DNA from: DATBHZ01 sp036557185
GTDB lineage: Bacteria; Actinomycetota; Acidimicrobiia; IMCC26256; JAENVU01
Length of the DNA: 64,000 nt
Assembly: GCA_036557185.1 (NCBI GenBank)
Contig: DATBHZ010000049.1
Coordinates: 1 to 64,000, forward strand
Direction: 5' to 3'
Made by a program: the position numbers and the translations under genes. Positions 27,410 through 36,082 of the stretch are shown here, one piece after another (positions within the stretch are counted from its first letter, which is position 1; each line of letters starts with the position of its first letter). Below the pieces are notes generated by a model. The model saw only the letters and a list, made by a program, of their open reading frames with translations. It did not search any database and was not told the DNA's origin.

Positions 27410-27426
27410 ATGAGAATGGGTCTCAT
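27410..27426. promoter_or_regulatory. Zur-like palindromic operator
   Basis: ATGAGAATGGGTCTCAT is an inverted repeat with 6-bp arms ATGAGA/TCTCAT. It resembles Zur boxes of actinobacteria (TGAAAATGATTTTCA-like). It coincides with the start of the zinc importer operon, even covering the annotated ATG. Confidence 0.6.
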
Positions 27427-28360
27427 TCCCGATCTGCTGGACGCGCCGTTCCGACACCGCACGACGGCTGCCGTGCTGGCGACGACCCTGGCGATCGCCG
27501 GATGCGGCGCGTCTGCCGGGAGCACGGCGAGCACGAAGCCCCGAGGCGCGTGCCCGACGCGGCCGGTGCCGGTCGTGGTGAGCGTGGACCAATGGGGCGA
27601 CATCGTCGGCCGGCTCGCCGGTGACTGCGGCGACGTGACGACGGTCTTCAGGAGCTCGGCCGCCGACCCGCACGACTACGAGCCGACGCCGGCGGACTCC
27701 GCGCGCTTCGAGGGTGCGCGACTGGTCGTAATCAACGGCCTGGGCTACGACTCGTGGGCGACCAAGGCGGTCGACGCGCTCGATACGAGACCCGTGATCG
27801 TGAACGCCGGCAAGCTCGCGGACAGGAGCGACGGCGACAACCCCCACGTCTGGTACGACCCCGTGTCGGTGTACCGGGTGGCCGCGGGTGTGACCGCGGC
27901 GCTGGGTCGTCTGGAACCAAGCGACGCGGCGTACTTCGCAGGCCGGCACGCCGCTTGGGTGCGCTCGATGCAGCCGTACGAGGCTGCAATCGCGAGGGCG
28001 CGCCGCGCCGACGCGCACAAGACCTACGGCGCCACCGAGAACGTCTTCGACGACATGGCCGCCGCGGTCGGGTTGCGCGATCGGACGCCCCGAGGGTTCC
28101 GTCGCGCGGCTGCCAACGAGTCCGACCCGTCTCCGGGCGACCTCGACGCGTTCGAGCGGGCGCTCGGGAGAGGCTCGATGTCGCTCCTGGTGGTCAACAC
28201 CCAGACCGAGGGCTCGATACCGAGCCGAATCCGCGCCCGCGCCGAGGCGGAGCACTTGCCGGTCCTCGAGGTCACAGAGAGCGTCCCGCCCGGCGCACGG
28301 TCGTTCGAATCCTGGCAGGTGGCCCAGCTCGACGCGCTGACGAAGGCCCTCGGCAGATGA
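27410..28360 (+). CDS. znuA: zinc/manganese ABC transporter substrate-binding lipoprotein (ZnuA-like)
   Basis: 316 residues. A short leader ends with the lipobox AIAGC (C32), so it is membrane-anchored. Metal-binding features of the cluster A-I family are DPHDYEPTP with H88 and NPHVWYDP with H146. No long histidine-rich loop. The start is uncertain because the Zur-like palindrome covers ATG 27410 and the next ATG at 27416; a leaderless transcript would explain this. Its TGA overlaps the ATPase gene start (ATGA). Confidence 0.82.
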   Translation: MRMGLIPDLLDAPFRHRTTAAVLATTLAIAGCGASAGSTASTKPRGACPTRPVPVVVSVDQWGDIVGRLAGDCGDVTTVFRSSAADPHDYEPTPADSARFEGARLVVINGLGYDSWATKAVDALDTRPVIVNAGKLADRSDGDNPHVWYDPVSVYRVAAGVTAALGRLEPSDAAYFAGRHAAWVRSMQPYEAAIARARRADAHKTYGATENVFDDMAAAVGLRDRTPRGFRRAAANESDPSPGDLDAFERALGRGSMSLLVVNTQTEGSIPSRIRARAEAEHLPVLEVTESVPPGARSFESWQVAQLDALTKALGR

Positions 28361-29115
28361 CCGACGCGCTGGTGCTGGAAGGCGCGGCCGCGTCGCGCGG
28401 CTCGGGCGTCATCTGGTCCGACGGGAGCTTCGGGATCCCGAGCGGCACCGTCGTGGGGGTCATCGGACCGAACGGGTCGGGCAAGACCACGCTCCTCGAG
28501 TTGGTCCTCGGCCTGCTCCCTGTGGCCGCCGGCCGCTTGACCGTGCTCGGCGAGCCTCCTCGCCGAGGCAACGACCGGATCGGGTATGTCCCGCAGAACT
28601 ACACGACAGAGGTCGGCGAGGCGCTCCGGTGCCGGGACCTCGTCACGCTCGGACGCACCGGCACGCGCTGGGGCCTCGGCCTCCGATCGAGAGAGCTGCG
28701 CGCGAAGGTCGACGGCGCGCTGGAGGCCGTCTCGGCGAGCGACGTCGCGGAGCGGCGGATCTCCGAGCTGTCGGGCGGGCAGCAACAGCGCGTCGCGATC
28801 GCTCAGGCACTCGTCGGCGACCCCGACCTGCTCCTTCTCGACGAGCCGCTCGCGAACCTCGACGTGCGCAACCAGCACGAGATCGTGCATCTGCTCGGTG
28901 CGCTCCACGGTCGCCGGGAGGTCACGATCCTCGTCGTCGTGCACGACCTGAACCCGCTCCTGCCGATCCTCGACGGCGCGATCTACCTGCTCGACGGGCA
29001 CGCGCACTACGGCGCCATCGGTGAGGTCGTCGACAGTGAGCTGCTCACCCATCTCTACGACACCCCGATCAAGGTCGTCCGCACCGCGCAGGGCGACCTC
29101 TTCACCCGCGGCTGA
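28357..29115 (+). CDS. znuC: zinc/manganese ABC transporter ATP-binding protein
   Basis: 252 residues with Walker A GPNGSGKTT, signature LSGGQQQR, Walker B LLLLDEPLANLD and the switch histidine in VVHDLNP. It powers the importer formed with the genes on either side. Start ATG 28357 overlaps the end of the binding-protein gene; the membrane gene follows after 4 bases. Confidence 0.87.
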   Translation: MTDALVLEGAAASRGSGVIWSDGSFGIPSGTVVGVIGPNGSGKTTLLELVLGLLPVAAGRLTVLGEPPRRGNDRIGYVPQNYTTEVGEALRCRDLVTLGRTGTRWGLGLRSRELRAKVDGALEAVSASDVAERRISELSGGQQQRVAIAQALVGDPDLLLLDEPLANLDVRNQHEIVHLLGALHGRREVTILVVVHDLNPLLPILDGAIYLLDGHAHYGAIGEVVDSELLTHLYDTPIKVVRTAQGDLFTRG

Positions 29116-29119
29116 GCCC

Positions 29120-30037
29120 GTGCTGCACCTTCTTGCCGATGTCGGATACCAGTCGAACTGGGCCGACGTGCTCCGCGCCGGATTCATGCGCGACGCGTTC
29201 GTCGGCGGCACCCTGGTCGCGATCGCGTCCGGGTTGGTCGGCTACTTCGTCGTGCTCCGGCGTGAGGCCTTTGCGGCTCACGCGCTCGCACACATCGGGT
29301 TTCCCGGAGCGACCTTCGCGATCCTCGCAGGCATCCCGGTGACACTTGGGCTGGCGTTGTTCTGCGTCTCGGGCGGTCTCGCGATCGGCGTGCTCGGCAA
29401 GCGCGTGTCGAACCGCGAGGTGTCGACGGGCACCATCCTCGCGGTCGCCACCGGCTTGGGTGTGCTGTTCGCCTCGCTCGCGTCCGAGAACACGAGCGCG
29501 CTGACGAGCATCTTGTTCGGGAACCTGCTGGCGATCACCTCCGGGCAGATCGCCGCGTTCGCCGTCTTCACGATCGGGCTCGCGCTGGCGCTCGCGCTGG
29601 TCGCGCGTCCGCTGCTGTTCGCATCGGTCGATCCAAATGTTGCCGAAGCGAAGGGGGTGCCGACGCGGTTGCTGGGAGGCGCCTTCCTGGTGCTCCTCGC
29701 GCTCGCCGTCACCATGGCGGTGCAAGTCGTCGGCACGCTCCTGTTGTTCGCGTTGGTCGTCACACCGGCGGCGACAGCGCTCGCGATCACGGCTCGCCCC
29801 GCGGCGGTGGCCACGCTCGGCACCGCGATCGGGCTGATCGCAGTGTGGCTGGGCCTCGTGCTCGCGGTCATGTTCAACCTCCCGCCGAGCTTCTGTATCG
29901 TGACGCTCGCGTTCCTCGCGTGGATCACGTCGCTCGGCGTCACGACATGGCGACGGCGGGGCGGACGAGCACGCCGCCCCCCGCCTGCTCCGGCCGACGA
30001 TCACCATCACCCCGTGGCCAGCCCTCTGAGCACGTGA
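29120..30037 (+). CDS. znuB: zinc/manganese ABC transporter permease
   Basis: 305 residues of the ABC-3 family with about eight or nine membrane segments (GGTLVAIASGLVGYFVVLRREAFAAHALAHIGFPG is the conserved early block at residues 26-60). The C-terminus carries DDHHHP, a small histidine cluster that could bind metal. GTG 29120 is chosen since the upstream residues in this frame overlap the ATPase gene. It is the last gene of the operon, followed by a 441-base gene-free stretch. Confidence 0.85.
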   Translation: MLHLLADVGYQSNWADVLRAGFMRDAFVGGTLVAIASGLVGYFVVLRREAFAAHALAHIGFPGATFAILAGIPVTLGLALFCVSGGLAIGVLGKRVSNREVSTGTILAVATGLGVLFASLASENTSALTSILFGNLLAITSGQIAAFAVFTIGLALALALVARPLLFASVDPNVAEAKGVPTRLLGGAFLVLLALAVTMAVQVVGTLLLFALVVTPAATALAITARPAAVATLGTAIGLIAVWLGLVLAVMFNLPPSFCIVTLAFLAWITSLGVTTWRRRGGRARRPPPAPADDHHHPVASPLST

Positions 30038-30478
30038 CGACGGCGGCGGCGGGGGCGGGACTTGATGGCGCGTGCCGCTTGGCGTATTTTGTCCGCTTGC
30101 GCCCGGCAGGGGCGCGTTCCACGCCGAGGCGGGGGCGGGCGTGGATGAGACGAGGAGGGCTGGTCCGCGCGGGTCGCGCCTCGGGGGCCAGCCCTTCCTC
30201 GCGCGCGGACTCGGAGGGTGGTCGCTGTTCGCGGAGTGTGGCGCGCGCGTCGGCTTCGGCGTCGACCGGCCGCGCAACGCGGAGAACCCCCGGTCGACCG
30301 GTGCCGTGGGACGGGGCAGCGATACGAGGCCGGGGGCTCTCGCCGGGCCGCGGTAGGGGCAGGGAGGCTGGGGCACACCGCGGCCCTCACCCACAGCGAA
30401 CGCGCGCCGCGGGGTGTGTATTCCCGATGGCCGGGTCGAGGCGGGTTCCCGAGCGCGGCGCGGAGCGCGGCGGCTCGG
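30038..30478. other. gene-free convergent region with a possible structured RNA
   Basis: No reading frame here has recognisable protein features. A promoter-like pair is seen on the + strand (30062-30090). Downstream, 30152-30163 (GAGGAGGGCTGG) pairs with 30188-30200 (CCAGCCCTTCCTC) with one bulged base, forming a 12-bp stem. The perfect palindrome CCGGTCGACCGG also occurs near 30290-30302. I checked for RNase P RNA, tmRNA and SRP RNA landmarks and found none. It may encode a small RNA or simply be spacer. Confidence 0.4.
30062..30090 (+). promoter_or_regulatory. promoter-like site without an annotated gene
   Basis: TTGATG at 30062-30067 and TATTTT at 30085-30090 with exactly 17 bases between. 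It points into the gene-free stretch. AT-rich hexamers are rare in this DNA, which makes the match notable. Confidence 0.45.
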
Positions 30479-30892
30479 TCAGGCGCGCTTGTACGTGAAG
30501 CCGTCGCCGCTCAGGAAGCCGCACGTCACGTGCGCGATGGCCATCAGGCGGTTGTCCTTCCCGACGTCCGAGACCCGTACCTCCGCGACGCCGAGCGAGT
30601 CAGAGACGCGTAGCGGGCTGCCGATCGCGCGAATGGGGCCGACGCGCCCGGCGGCCAGGTACTGGGTGGTGGCCGACGCGGTCGCCACGGCGCGCTCCGT
30701 CGCCATGGCAAGGCAGGTTGCGCCAGCGACATCGACGAGCATCGCGATCAGCCCTCCGTGCACAGAGCCCGCCGGACCGCGCATGCTGTCGTCGATCTCG
30801 ACCTCGATGCCCCTGCCGCCCTCGACGTCGACATAGCGATGGCGCAAGTTCTCGCTGAAGAACGCGCAGCCGAGAGCCCCGAAGTCCGCCAT
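30479..30892 (-). CDS. PaaI-type hotdog thioesterase
   Basis: 137 residues with the hotdog fold: GSVHGGLIAMLVDVAGATCL forms the central helix motif and TASATTQYLAAGRVGPIRAIG the second strand region. The family hydrolyses acyl-CoA or aryl-acyl-CoA thioesters; the substrate is unknown. It is convergent with the zinc operon and divergent from the GH5 gene. Confidence 0.85.
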   Translation of the reverse strand: MADFGALGCAFFSENLRHRYVDVEGGRGIEVEIDDSMRGPAGSVHGGLIAMLVDVAGATCLAMATERAVATASATTQYLAAGRVGPIRAIGSPLRVSDSLGVAEVRVSDVGKDNRLMAIAHVTCGFLSGDGFTYKRA

Positions 30893-31012
30893 GCGCCGAC
30901 GCTACGGGGGCCCCGCCGGCCTGAGCAAGACGCGCAGCGATGTCACGGGCGCACTCGACGTGCGTTGCGGAGACAGGACAGACTCACACTCGTCGGCGGC
31001 AAGGGGGCGACG

Positions 31013-32485
31013 GTGGCATCGACGACGGCGAGGCGTGGGGGCTATCGGCGTGTTGTCTCGGTGCTGGTCGTGGTCGCTGTGCTCGCAGTCGTCGCAGCCG
31101 CATGCCGTCCCCGCCACCAGTTGCCCGGAGGGCCGGGGATCGCGGGCCAGCTGGCCCCGCTCTCGCACTCGGGCCGTTGGTTCACGGATGCGACAGGACG
31201 AGTGGTGCTGCTGCACGGTGTCAACGACGTCGAGAAGGCGGCTCCTTACTACCCGGCGGCATACGGTTTCGACGACGACGATGCAGCCTTCCTCGCGTCG
31301 CAGGGGTTCACCGTGCTCCGGCTCGGCGTGCCGTTCGTTGGCCTGATGCCCGAGCCGGGTCAGATCGACGAGCAGTACATCGACCACATCGCGTCGACGG
31401 TCCAAGTGTTCGCGCGTCACCACATCTTCGTCGTGCTCGACTTCCACCAGGACGGTTTCAGCCCGCTGTTCAACGGCAACGGCTTCCCGGACTGGATGGC
31501 GATCACCGACGGGCTTCCCAACCCGCCCGACGCGGTCTTCCCGCTGTACTACGTGCAGAACCCCGCGATGCAGCGCGCGTTCGAGCACTTCTGGGCGAAC
31601 AGCCCCGGGCCCGAGGGTGTCGGTTTGCAGGATTGGTTCTTCCGCGGCTTCTCGGAGGTCGTGCGCCACTTCGCCGGGAACCCATGGGTCCTCGGTTACG
31701 AGCCGATCAACGAGCCCTGGCCCGGAAGCAACTGGGCTCCGTGCGCCGGGGCAACCGGCTGCCCTGATCTCGAGGCGCAGCTCCTGAAGCCGTTCTACGA
31801 GCGGGCGACGGCGGCGGTCCGACGATACGACGGCCGGCAATTCGTGTTCCCCGAGCCGTTCGTGCTGTTCAACTTCGGCCAAGGACCGACGACGGTTCCG
31901 GGCTTTCCGAGCGCGCAGAACGCGCTGTCGTTCCATTCGTATGCGCTCGACGCGACGAGCGAGACGAACGTCGTGCGCTTCGCCGTGCAGGCAGGGGAGA
32001 GCCAGCAGATTCCGATCCTCGCGACAGAGTTCGGCGCGACGCTCGACGTGCCCACGCTCGACCGGCTCACCGGTGAGATGGACGCGGGGATCGCGCCCTG
32101 GATCGAATGGTCGTATGACGGCCTCGTCAAGGACACGGCCGCGCCCGCCGGCTACGCCAACATGCTCAGCCCCGCCGCCTTCACCGCGATCGTGCGGCCC
32201 TACCCGCTGGCGGTGGCGGGGACCCCGACGAGCCTGTCGTTCGACCCGGCCGGCAACGTGTTCGACTTCTCGTACTCGACGAATCGGCCGGACGGGCGGA
32301 GGTCCCCGTTCGAGCTCCTCACGTCGGTGTCGGTGCCGGAGGTTCGCTATCCCTCGGGCTACACCGCGACCGTCAGCGGCGCGACTGTCGTCTCACGCCC
32401 GTGCGCTCGGACCCTCCTGCTGCGCAACGCGCTGCTCGCGTCCGACGTCAGCGTGCACGTCACGCCTGGCGGCGCCTGTCGATGA
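31013..32485 (+). CDS. GH5 endoglycoceramidase-like glycosidase, lipoprotein
   Basis: 490 residues. A basic start, a hydrophobic run and a lipobox VAAAC (C31) place it on the outside of the membrane. The catalytic barrel (about 55-380) shows LHGVND near its start, VVLDFHQDGFSP, the acid/base glutamate E234 in YEPINEPWPGS and the nucleophile E339 in LATEFGA. This pattern, with a C-terminal beta-sandwich, fits endoglycoceramidases, which cleave the glycan from glycosphingolipids, more than plain cellulases. GTG 31013 has AAGGGGG upstream. The substrate in this organism is unknown. Confidence 0.8.
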   Translation: MASTTARRGGYRRVVSVLVVVAVLAVVAAACRPRHQLPGGPGIAGQLAPLSHSGRWFTDATGRVVLLHGVNDVEKAAPYYPAAYGFDDDDAAFLASQGFTVLRLGVPFVGLMPEPGQIDEQYIDHIASTVQVFARHHIFVVLDFHQDGFSPLFNGNGFPDWMAITDGLPNPPDAVFPLYYVQNPAMQRAFEHFWANSPGPEGVGLQDWFFRGFSEVVRHFAGNPWVLGYEPINEPWPGSNWAPCAGATGCPDLEAQLLKPFYERATAAVRRYDGRQFVFPEPFVLFNFGQGPTTVPGFPSAQNALSFHSYALDATSETNVVRFAVQAGESQQIPILATEFGATLDVPTLDRLTGEMDAGIAPWIEWSYDGLVKDTAAPAGYANMLSPAAFTAIVRPYPLAVAGTPTSLSFDPAGNVFDFSYSTNRPDGRRSPFELLTSVSVPEVRYPSGYTATVSGATVVSRPCARTLLLRNALLASDVSVHVTPGGACR

Positions 32486-32493
32486 GCCCCACG

Positions 32494-32526
32494 ACGGCGT
32501 CGTGCGCTTGTCGCGCACGACGCCGT
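32494..32526. terminator. bidirectional hairpin terminator
   Basis: A perfect 14-bp stem (ACGGCGTCGTGCGC with GCGCACGACGCCGT) around the 5-base loop TTGTC, between the convergent GH5 and SHOCT-domain genes. It can serve both strands. Confidence 0.75.
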
Positions 32527-32554
32527 CTTCGGAGCTACCAACAGTGGGTACTGC

Positions 32555-32956
32555 TCAGCCGTTGATCGCCTTCGCCTTGAGCTTTTGGAACTCGGCATCG
32601 TCGATCACACCGCGTGCCTTGAGATCGGCGATGCGCGTGAGCTCGTCGGCTGCGCTCGGAGACTCACCCACCGTCTGCCGGATGTAGGCGCGCTGCGCGG
32701 CGTCCATCTCTTGCGCGGACTCCACCGCGTGCTCGTGCATCTTGTGTCCGCGCGCGATCAGGTACACGAAGACCCCGAGATAGGGGAGGACGATCACGAA
32801 GATCGTCCAGATGGCCTTCCCCCATCCGCCCAGATCGTGGCTCCGGAAGATGTCGCTGAAGACGAGGATCAACAGCCAGATCCAGATGAAGAACAGGGTG
32901 AACCAGAGGATCGACAGGAAGACCTGGCCGGATCCAAAGTCGGATGCGAGCATCAT
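32555..32956 (-). CDS. PLDc_N / SHOCT-domain membrane protein
   Basis: 133 residues. Two membrane segments (VFLSILWFTLFFIWIWLLIL and WTIFVIVLPYLGVFVYLIA) form the phospholipase-D-nuclease N-terminal-like domain. A C-terminal SHOCT motif follows (DELTRIADLKARGVIDDAEFQKLKAKA). The function of such proteins is unknown. ATG 32956 follows AAAGGG; an in-frame ATG at 33010 would add 18 residues. Confidence 0.75.
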   Translation of the reverse strand: MMLASDFGSGQVFLSILWFTLFFIWIWLLILVFSDIFRSHDLGGWGKAIWTIFVIVLPYLGVFVYLIARGHKMHEHAVESAQEMDAAQRAYIRQTVGESPSAADELTRIADLKARGVIDDAEFQKLKAKAING

Positions 32957-33043
32957 CGCCCTTTCTCTGAGGTAGTGCTGGACATTCCCATCAACGATGA
33001 GATCGAGCATGTGAGGCCATCGGAGGACGATGCCCGTCCGCGG

Positions 33044-33514
33044 TCAGCTCGACGGGCACCTTGCCTTGAGTGTGGTGAACAAGTCGGATGACGTGCTGCC
33101 TACCTTGGAGATTGCATCACCGGTCTTCTTGATGTTGTCGCTCAGGCTGCCGTTGCCGAAGTTCCCGACCGCGTCCTGGAGCTGGGTCAACGCCGACTTG
33201 ACAGCGTCGACTTGTGGCTGGGCCTCGTCCTTCGCGGCCGCGCTGAGGTCGTCGAGGTTGTGCTTGACGTCATCGAGCGCCGAGGTGAGGCCACTCTTCC
33301 CCTCGCTCAACAACGAGGGATTCTCCAGCGCCTTGATCGAGCTCTGCAGCGAGTCCTTCGAGGTGCAGACATCGCTGTTCGCCGCGCGTGTGTTGGAGCT
33401 CGCCGAGGTCGTCGAGGTCGTGCTCGACGACTTGGATCCTCCCGAGCTGCACGCGGCGAGCGCGAGCACGCCCACGAGCGCACACACTGCAGGTATCCCG
33501 AGGGTTCGCCTCAC
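33044..33514 (-). CDS. hypothetical lipoprotein
   Basis: 156 residues. Signal sequence with lipobox LALAAC (C22), then a serine/threonine-rich linker and a mostly helical domain with two cysteines (DVCTSKDSL and KARCPSS at the end) that may form a disulfide. I recognise no family with known function. The downstream neighbour on this strand is the SHOCT-domain protein. Confidence 0.7.
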   Translation of the reverse strand: MRRTLGIPAVCALVGVLALAACSSGGSKSSSTTSTTSASSNTRAANSDVCTSKDSLQSSIKALENPSLLSEGKSGLTSALDDVKHNLDDLSAAAKDEAQPQVDAVKSALTQLQDAVGNFGNGSLSDNIKKTGDAISKVGSTSSDLFTTLKARCPSS

Positions 33515-33649
33515 GGGGGAGCAGCGTAGGTGCCCGACGCGCGCGATGCACGCACCTCATCGTTCCGCCCCGGGTGCTACAACGATCGATCGACGCTGCG
33601 GCCCTCAGTTCGACCGAGCGCGGAAACCGAGCCCTCAGGAGGCGCACCG

Positions 33650-35266
33650 GTGAGCGATACGGCGATTGACGAATCGAGCACCGCGCCCTCGAGGGAGGGG
33701 CTCGTGCTCCTCGCCCTCATCCTGGTGGCTGCCGTCGCGAACCTGAACCTCGCGGTCGCGAACGTCGCCCTTCCCGATATCGGCAAGGCGTTCGACGCGT
33801 CGCAGACCTCACTCGACCTGATCGCCGTCGGCTACTCGCTCGGGCTCGCCGCGTCGGTCCTCTACCTCGGCGCACTCGGCGACCGTTACGGCCGCAAGAT
33901 GATGTTGGTCCTCGGCGTGGTGCTGTCGATCCCGGCGTGCCTGCTCGCCGCGTTCGCGCCGAGTGAGCAGGTCCTCATCGTCGCCAGGATCGTCGGTGGT
34001 CTCTCGGCCGGCATGGCGTACCCGACGACCCTCGCGCTCATCACCGCGCTGTGGGCGGGATCGGGCCGTACGCGTGCGATCGCGCTCTGGTCGGCGATCG
34101 GCGGAGGGGTCTCCGCGTTGGGGCCACTGGTCTCGGGGTTCCTGCTCCAGCACTTCTGGTGGGGCTCGGTGTTCCTCGTGACGTTGCCCCTCGCCGCAGT
34201 CGCGCTCGTGCTGGCCCTCGTCCTCGTGCCCGGCCACGTCAACGAGACGTCCGATCCGGTCGACAACCTCGGCGGCATCCTCTCCGCGGTCCTTGTGGGC
34301 TCGCTCATCGTCGCGATCAACTTCGCACCCGTGCCCGACAAGGGCACACTTGCGCTGGGGCTCGGCATCGTCGCCCTCGCGGCCCTCGTCGCATTCGTGA
34401 TCCGGCAGCGCCGTGCCCGTGTCCCGCTCTACGACCTGACGGTCGCGGCGCGGCCCACGTTCTGGGTTGCCGCGTGCGCGGGCATCATCGTCTTCGGGTC
34501 GCTCATGGCCGCGATGTTCATCGGGCAGCAATACCTACAGAATGTCCTCGACTACTCGACCTTCGCGGCGGGTGCCTCGATCCTCCCGGCGGTCGTGCTG
34601 ATGGTGCTCGTCGCGCCGCGCTCGGCGAAGCTGGTCGACTCAAAGGGCTCGCGCTTCACACTGTTGGTGGGTTACGTCTTCTGCCTGCTCGGTTTCCTCA
34701 CGATGCTGCTGGTCTGGTCCGATCACAGCCCGTACTGGCAGGTCGGCATTGCCTACGCCTTCATCGGTGTCGGCGTCGGGTTCGCCGGTACGCCGGCGTC
34801 GCACGCGCTCACCGGGTCCGTCCCGCGCACTCGTGCCGGCATGGCGTCCGGCACGGCCGATCTCCAGCGTGACCTCGGCGGCGCGATCATGCAGTCGATC
34901 CTCGGCGCACTCCTGACGGCCGGGTACGCGAGCGCCATCGGGAAGTCCATCGCGAGCTCGCCGAACGCTTCGGCCATCTCGAAGACCACCCAGGACCAGC
35001 TGCAACAGTCGTTCGCCGGCGCCGAGAACGTCGCGAAGCTCTCTCCGTCCCACGCGACCCAGATCATCGACGCTGCCAAGTCGGCGTTCCTCGACGGTGC
35101 CGACTGGGCCTATGCGGCCGGGGTGATCGCCGTGATCCTCGGCGCAGTGCTCGTCTATTTCGCGTTCCCGAGGAACGACGCGGAGAAGCGGCTCCTCGAG
35201 CAGTACGCGGGAGACGACGAGGTGCAGCCGGTCGGTACCTCCGAGCCGAGCACCGGCGCGGGCTGA
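33650..35266 (+). CDS. MFS transporter, DHA2 (EmrB/QacA) family
   Basis: 538 residues with about 14 membrane segments. Motif A GDRYGRKMMLVLG follows segment 2, and motif C-like glycine-rich GGGVSALGPLVSG is in segment 5, as in drug:proton antiporters. GTG 33650 with CAGGAGG seven bases upstream. It is the first gene of a tight run: a YrhK-like membrane protein begins 6 bases after it, then glutamate decarboxylase 9 bases further. The substrate may therefore be unrelated to drugs. Confidence 0.88.
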   Translation: MSDTAIDESSTAPSREGLVLLALILVAAVANLNLAVANVALPDIGKAFDASQTSLDLIAVGYSLGLAASVLYLGALGDRYGRKMMLVLGVVLSIPACLLAAFAPSEQVLIVARIVGGLSAGMAYPTTLALITALWAGSGRTRAIALWSAIGGGVSALGPLVSGFLLQHFWWGSVFLVTLPLAAVALVLALVLVPGHVNETSDPVDNLGGILSAVLVGSLIVAINFAPVPDKGTLALGLGIVALAALVAFVIRQRRARVPLYDLTVAARPTFWVAACAGIIVFGSLMAAMFIGQQYLQNVLDYSTFAAGASILPAVVLMVLVAPRSAKLVDSKGSRFTLLVGYVFCLLGFLTMLLVWSDHSPYWQVGIAYAFIGVGVGFAGTPASHALTGSVPRTRAGMASGTADLQRDLGGAIMQSILGALLTAGYASAIGKSIASSPNASAISKTTQDQLQQSFAGAENVAKLSPSHATQIIDAAKSAFLDGADWAYAAGVIAVILGAVLVYFAFPRNDAEKRLLEQYAGDDEVQPVGTSEPSTGAG

Positions 35267-35272
35267 GGTCTC

Positions 35273-36073
35273 GTGCGCGCCCGAAGCGCGATCCGGACTG
35301 CTGCCGCGCGGCCCGGTCAGCGCCTGGAGCGGTGGGAGTCGCGCCTGCACCGCAAGCACCACAACCTGCTCGACACCGGTCGAGGCAGCACGTGGTGGGC
35401 ACCGGGGGCGATCGCCTGGTGGATCGGGATCCTGTTCATGATCGGCGCGAGCTGCTTCGCGCTCGGTTCCGTGCCGGGATATGCGACAGCAGTGGGCGCA
35501 CGGGCCGACAACATGACGTTCTTCGTTGGTTCGCTGTTCTTCACCAGTGCCGCATTCCTGCAATATCTCGAATCGGTGAATGCCCTGCCGCGCGCGGCGC
35601 GGGAGCGGCCGGAAAGCCGCTTCGCGGTCGTGAGGTTCCTGCCGCGCCGCATCGACTGGTGGGCAACGCTCGTGCAGCTCGTCGGAACCGTGTACTTCAA
35701 CGTCAGCACGTTCGCCGCGCTCGACACCTCGCTGACGGCCTCCGCAGCGCAGCGGTACGTCTGGCGGCCCGACGCGGTCGGCTCGCTCTGCTTCCTGGTC
35801 GCGAGCTTCCTGGCCTGGTTCGAGGTCGTGCACGCTTGGGTGGGATGGAGGCCACGGACGCTGTCGTGGTGGATCGCGCTCCTGAATCTCGGTGGCTCAT
35901 TCGCTTTCGGCGTCTCCGCGGTGGCGGCCAAGGCCGTCGGCAACAGTGGGCTGCCGCGGAACGCGGAGCTCGTGAACCTCGGTACCTTTGCGGGCGCCAT
36001 CGGGTTCCTCGTGGGCGCGTTCCTCCTGTTGCCCGAGCGCACGCAGTCCCTCGATACCGCCTCACGCACCTAG
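35273..36073 (+). CDS. YrhK-like domain membrane protein
   Basis: 266 residues with about six membrane segments. The segment GSLFFTSAAFLQYLESVNA and its second-half counterpart (GSLCFLVASFLAWFEVVHA) suggest an internal duplication of a YrhK-like unit. No function is known for these proteins. It sits between the MFS exporter and glutamate decarboxylase with gaps of only 6 and 9 bases. Confidence 0.7.
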   Translation: MRARSAIRTAAARPGQRLERWESRLHRKHHNLLDTGRGSTWWAPGAIAWWIGILFMIGASCFALGSVPGYATAVGARADNMTFFVGSLFFTSAAFLQYLESVNALPRAARERPESRFAVVRFLPRRIDWWATLVQLVGTVYFNVSTFAALDTSLTASAAQRYVWRPDAVGSLCFLVASFLAWFEVVHAWVGWRPRTLSWWIALLNLGGSFAFGVSAVAAKAVGNSGLPRNAELVNLGTFAGAIGFLVGAFLLLPERTQSLDTASRT

Positions 36074-36082
36074 GAGATCGGC

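Noticed and set aside
29102..30394. Antisense frame across the zinc permease gene and the gene-free stretch
   Set aside because: Arg/Gln/Asp-rich composition without motifs; typical shadow translation.
30038..30478. RNase P RNA, tmRNA or SRP RNA
   Set aside because: None of the conserved landmarks (GAGGAAAGTCC, ACAGAA, a TTCGA-type T-loop with CCA end, GGAAG apical loop) occurs here.
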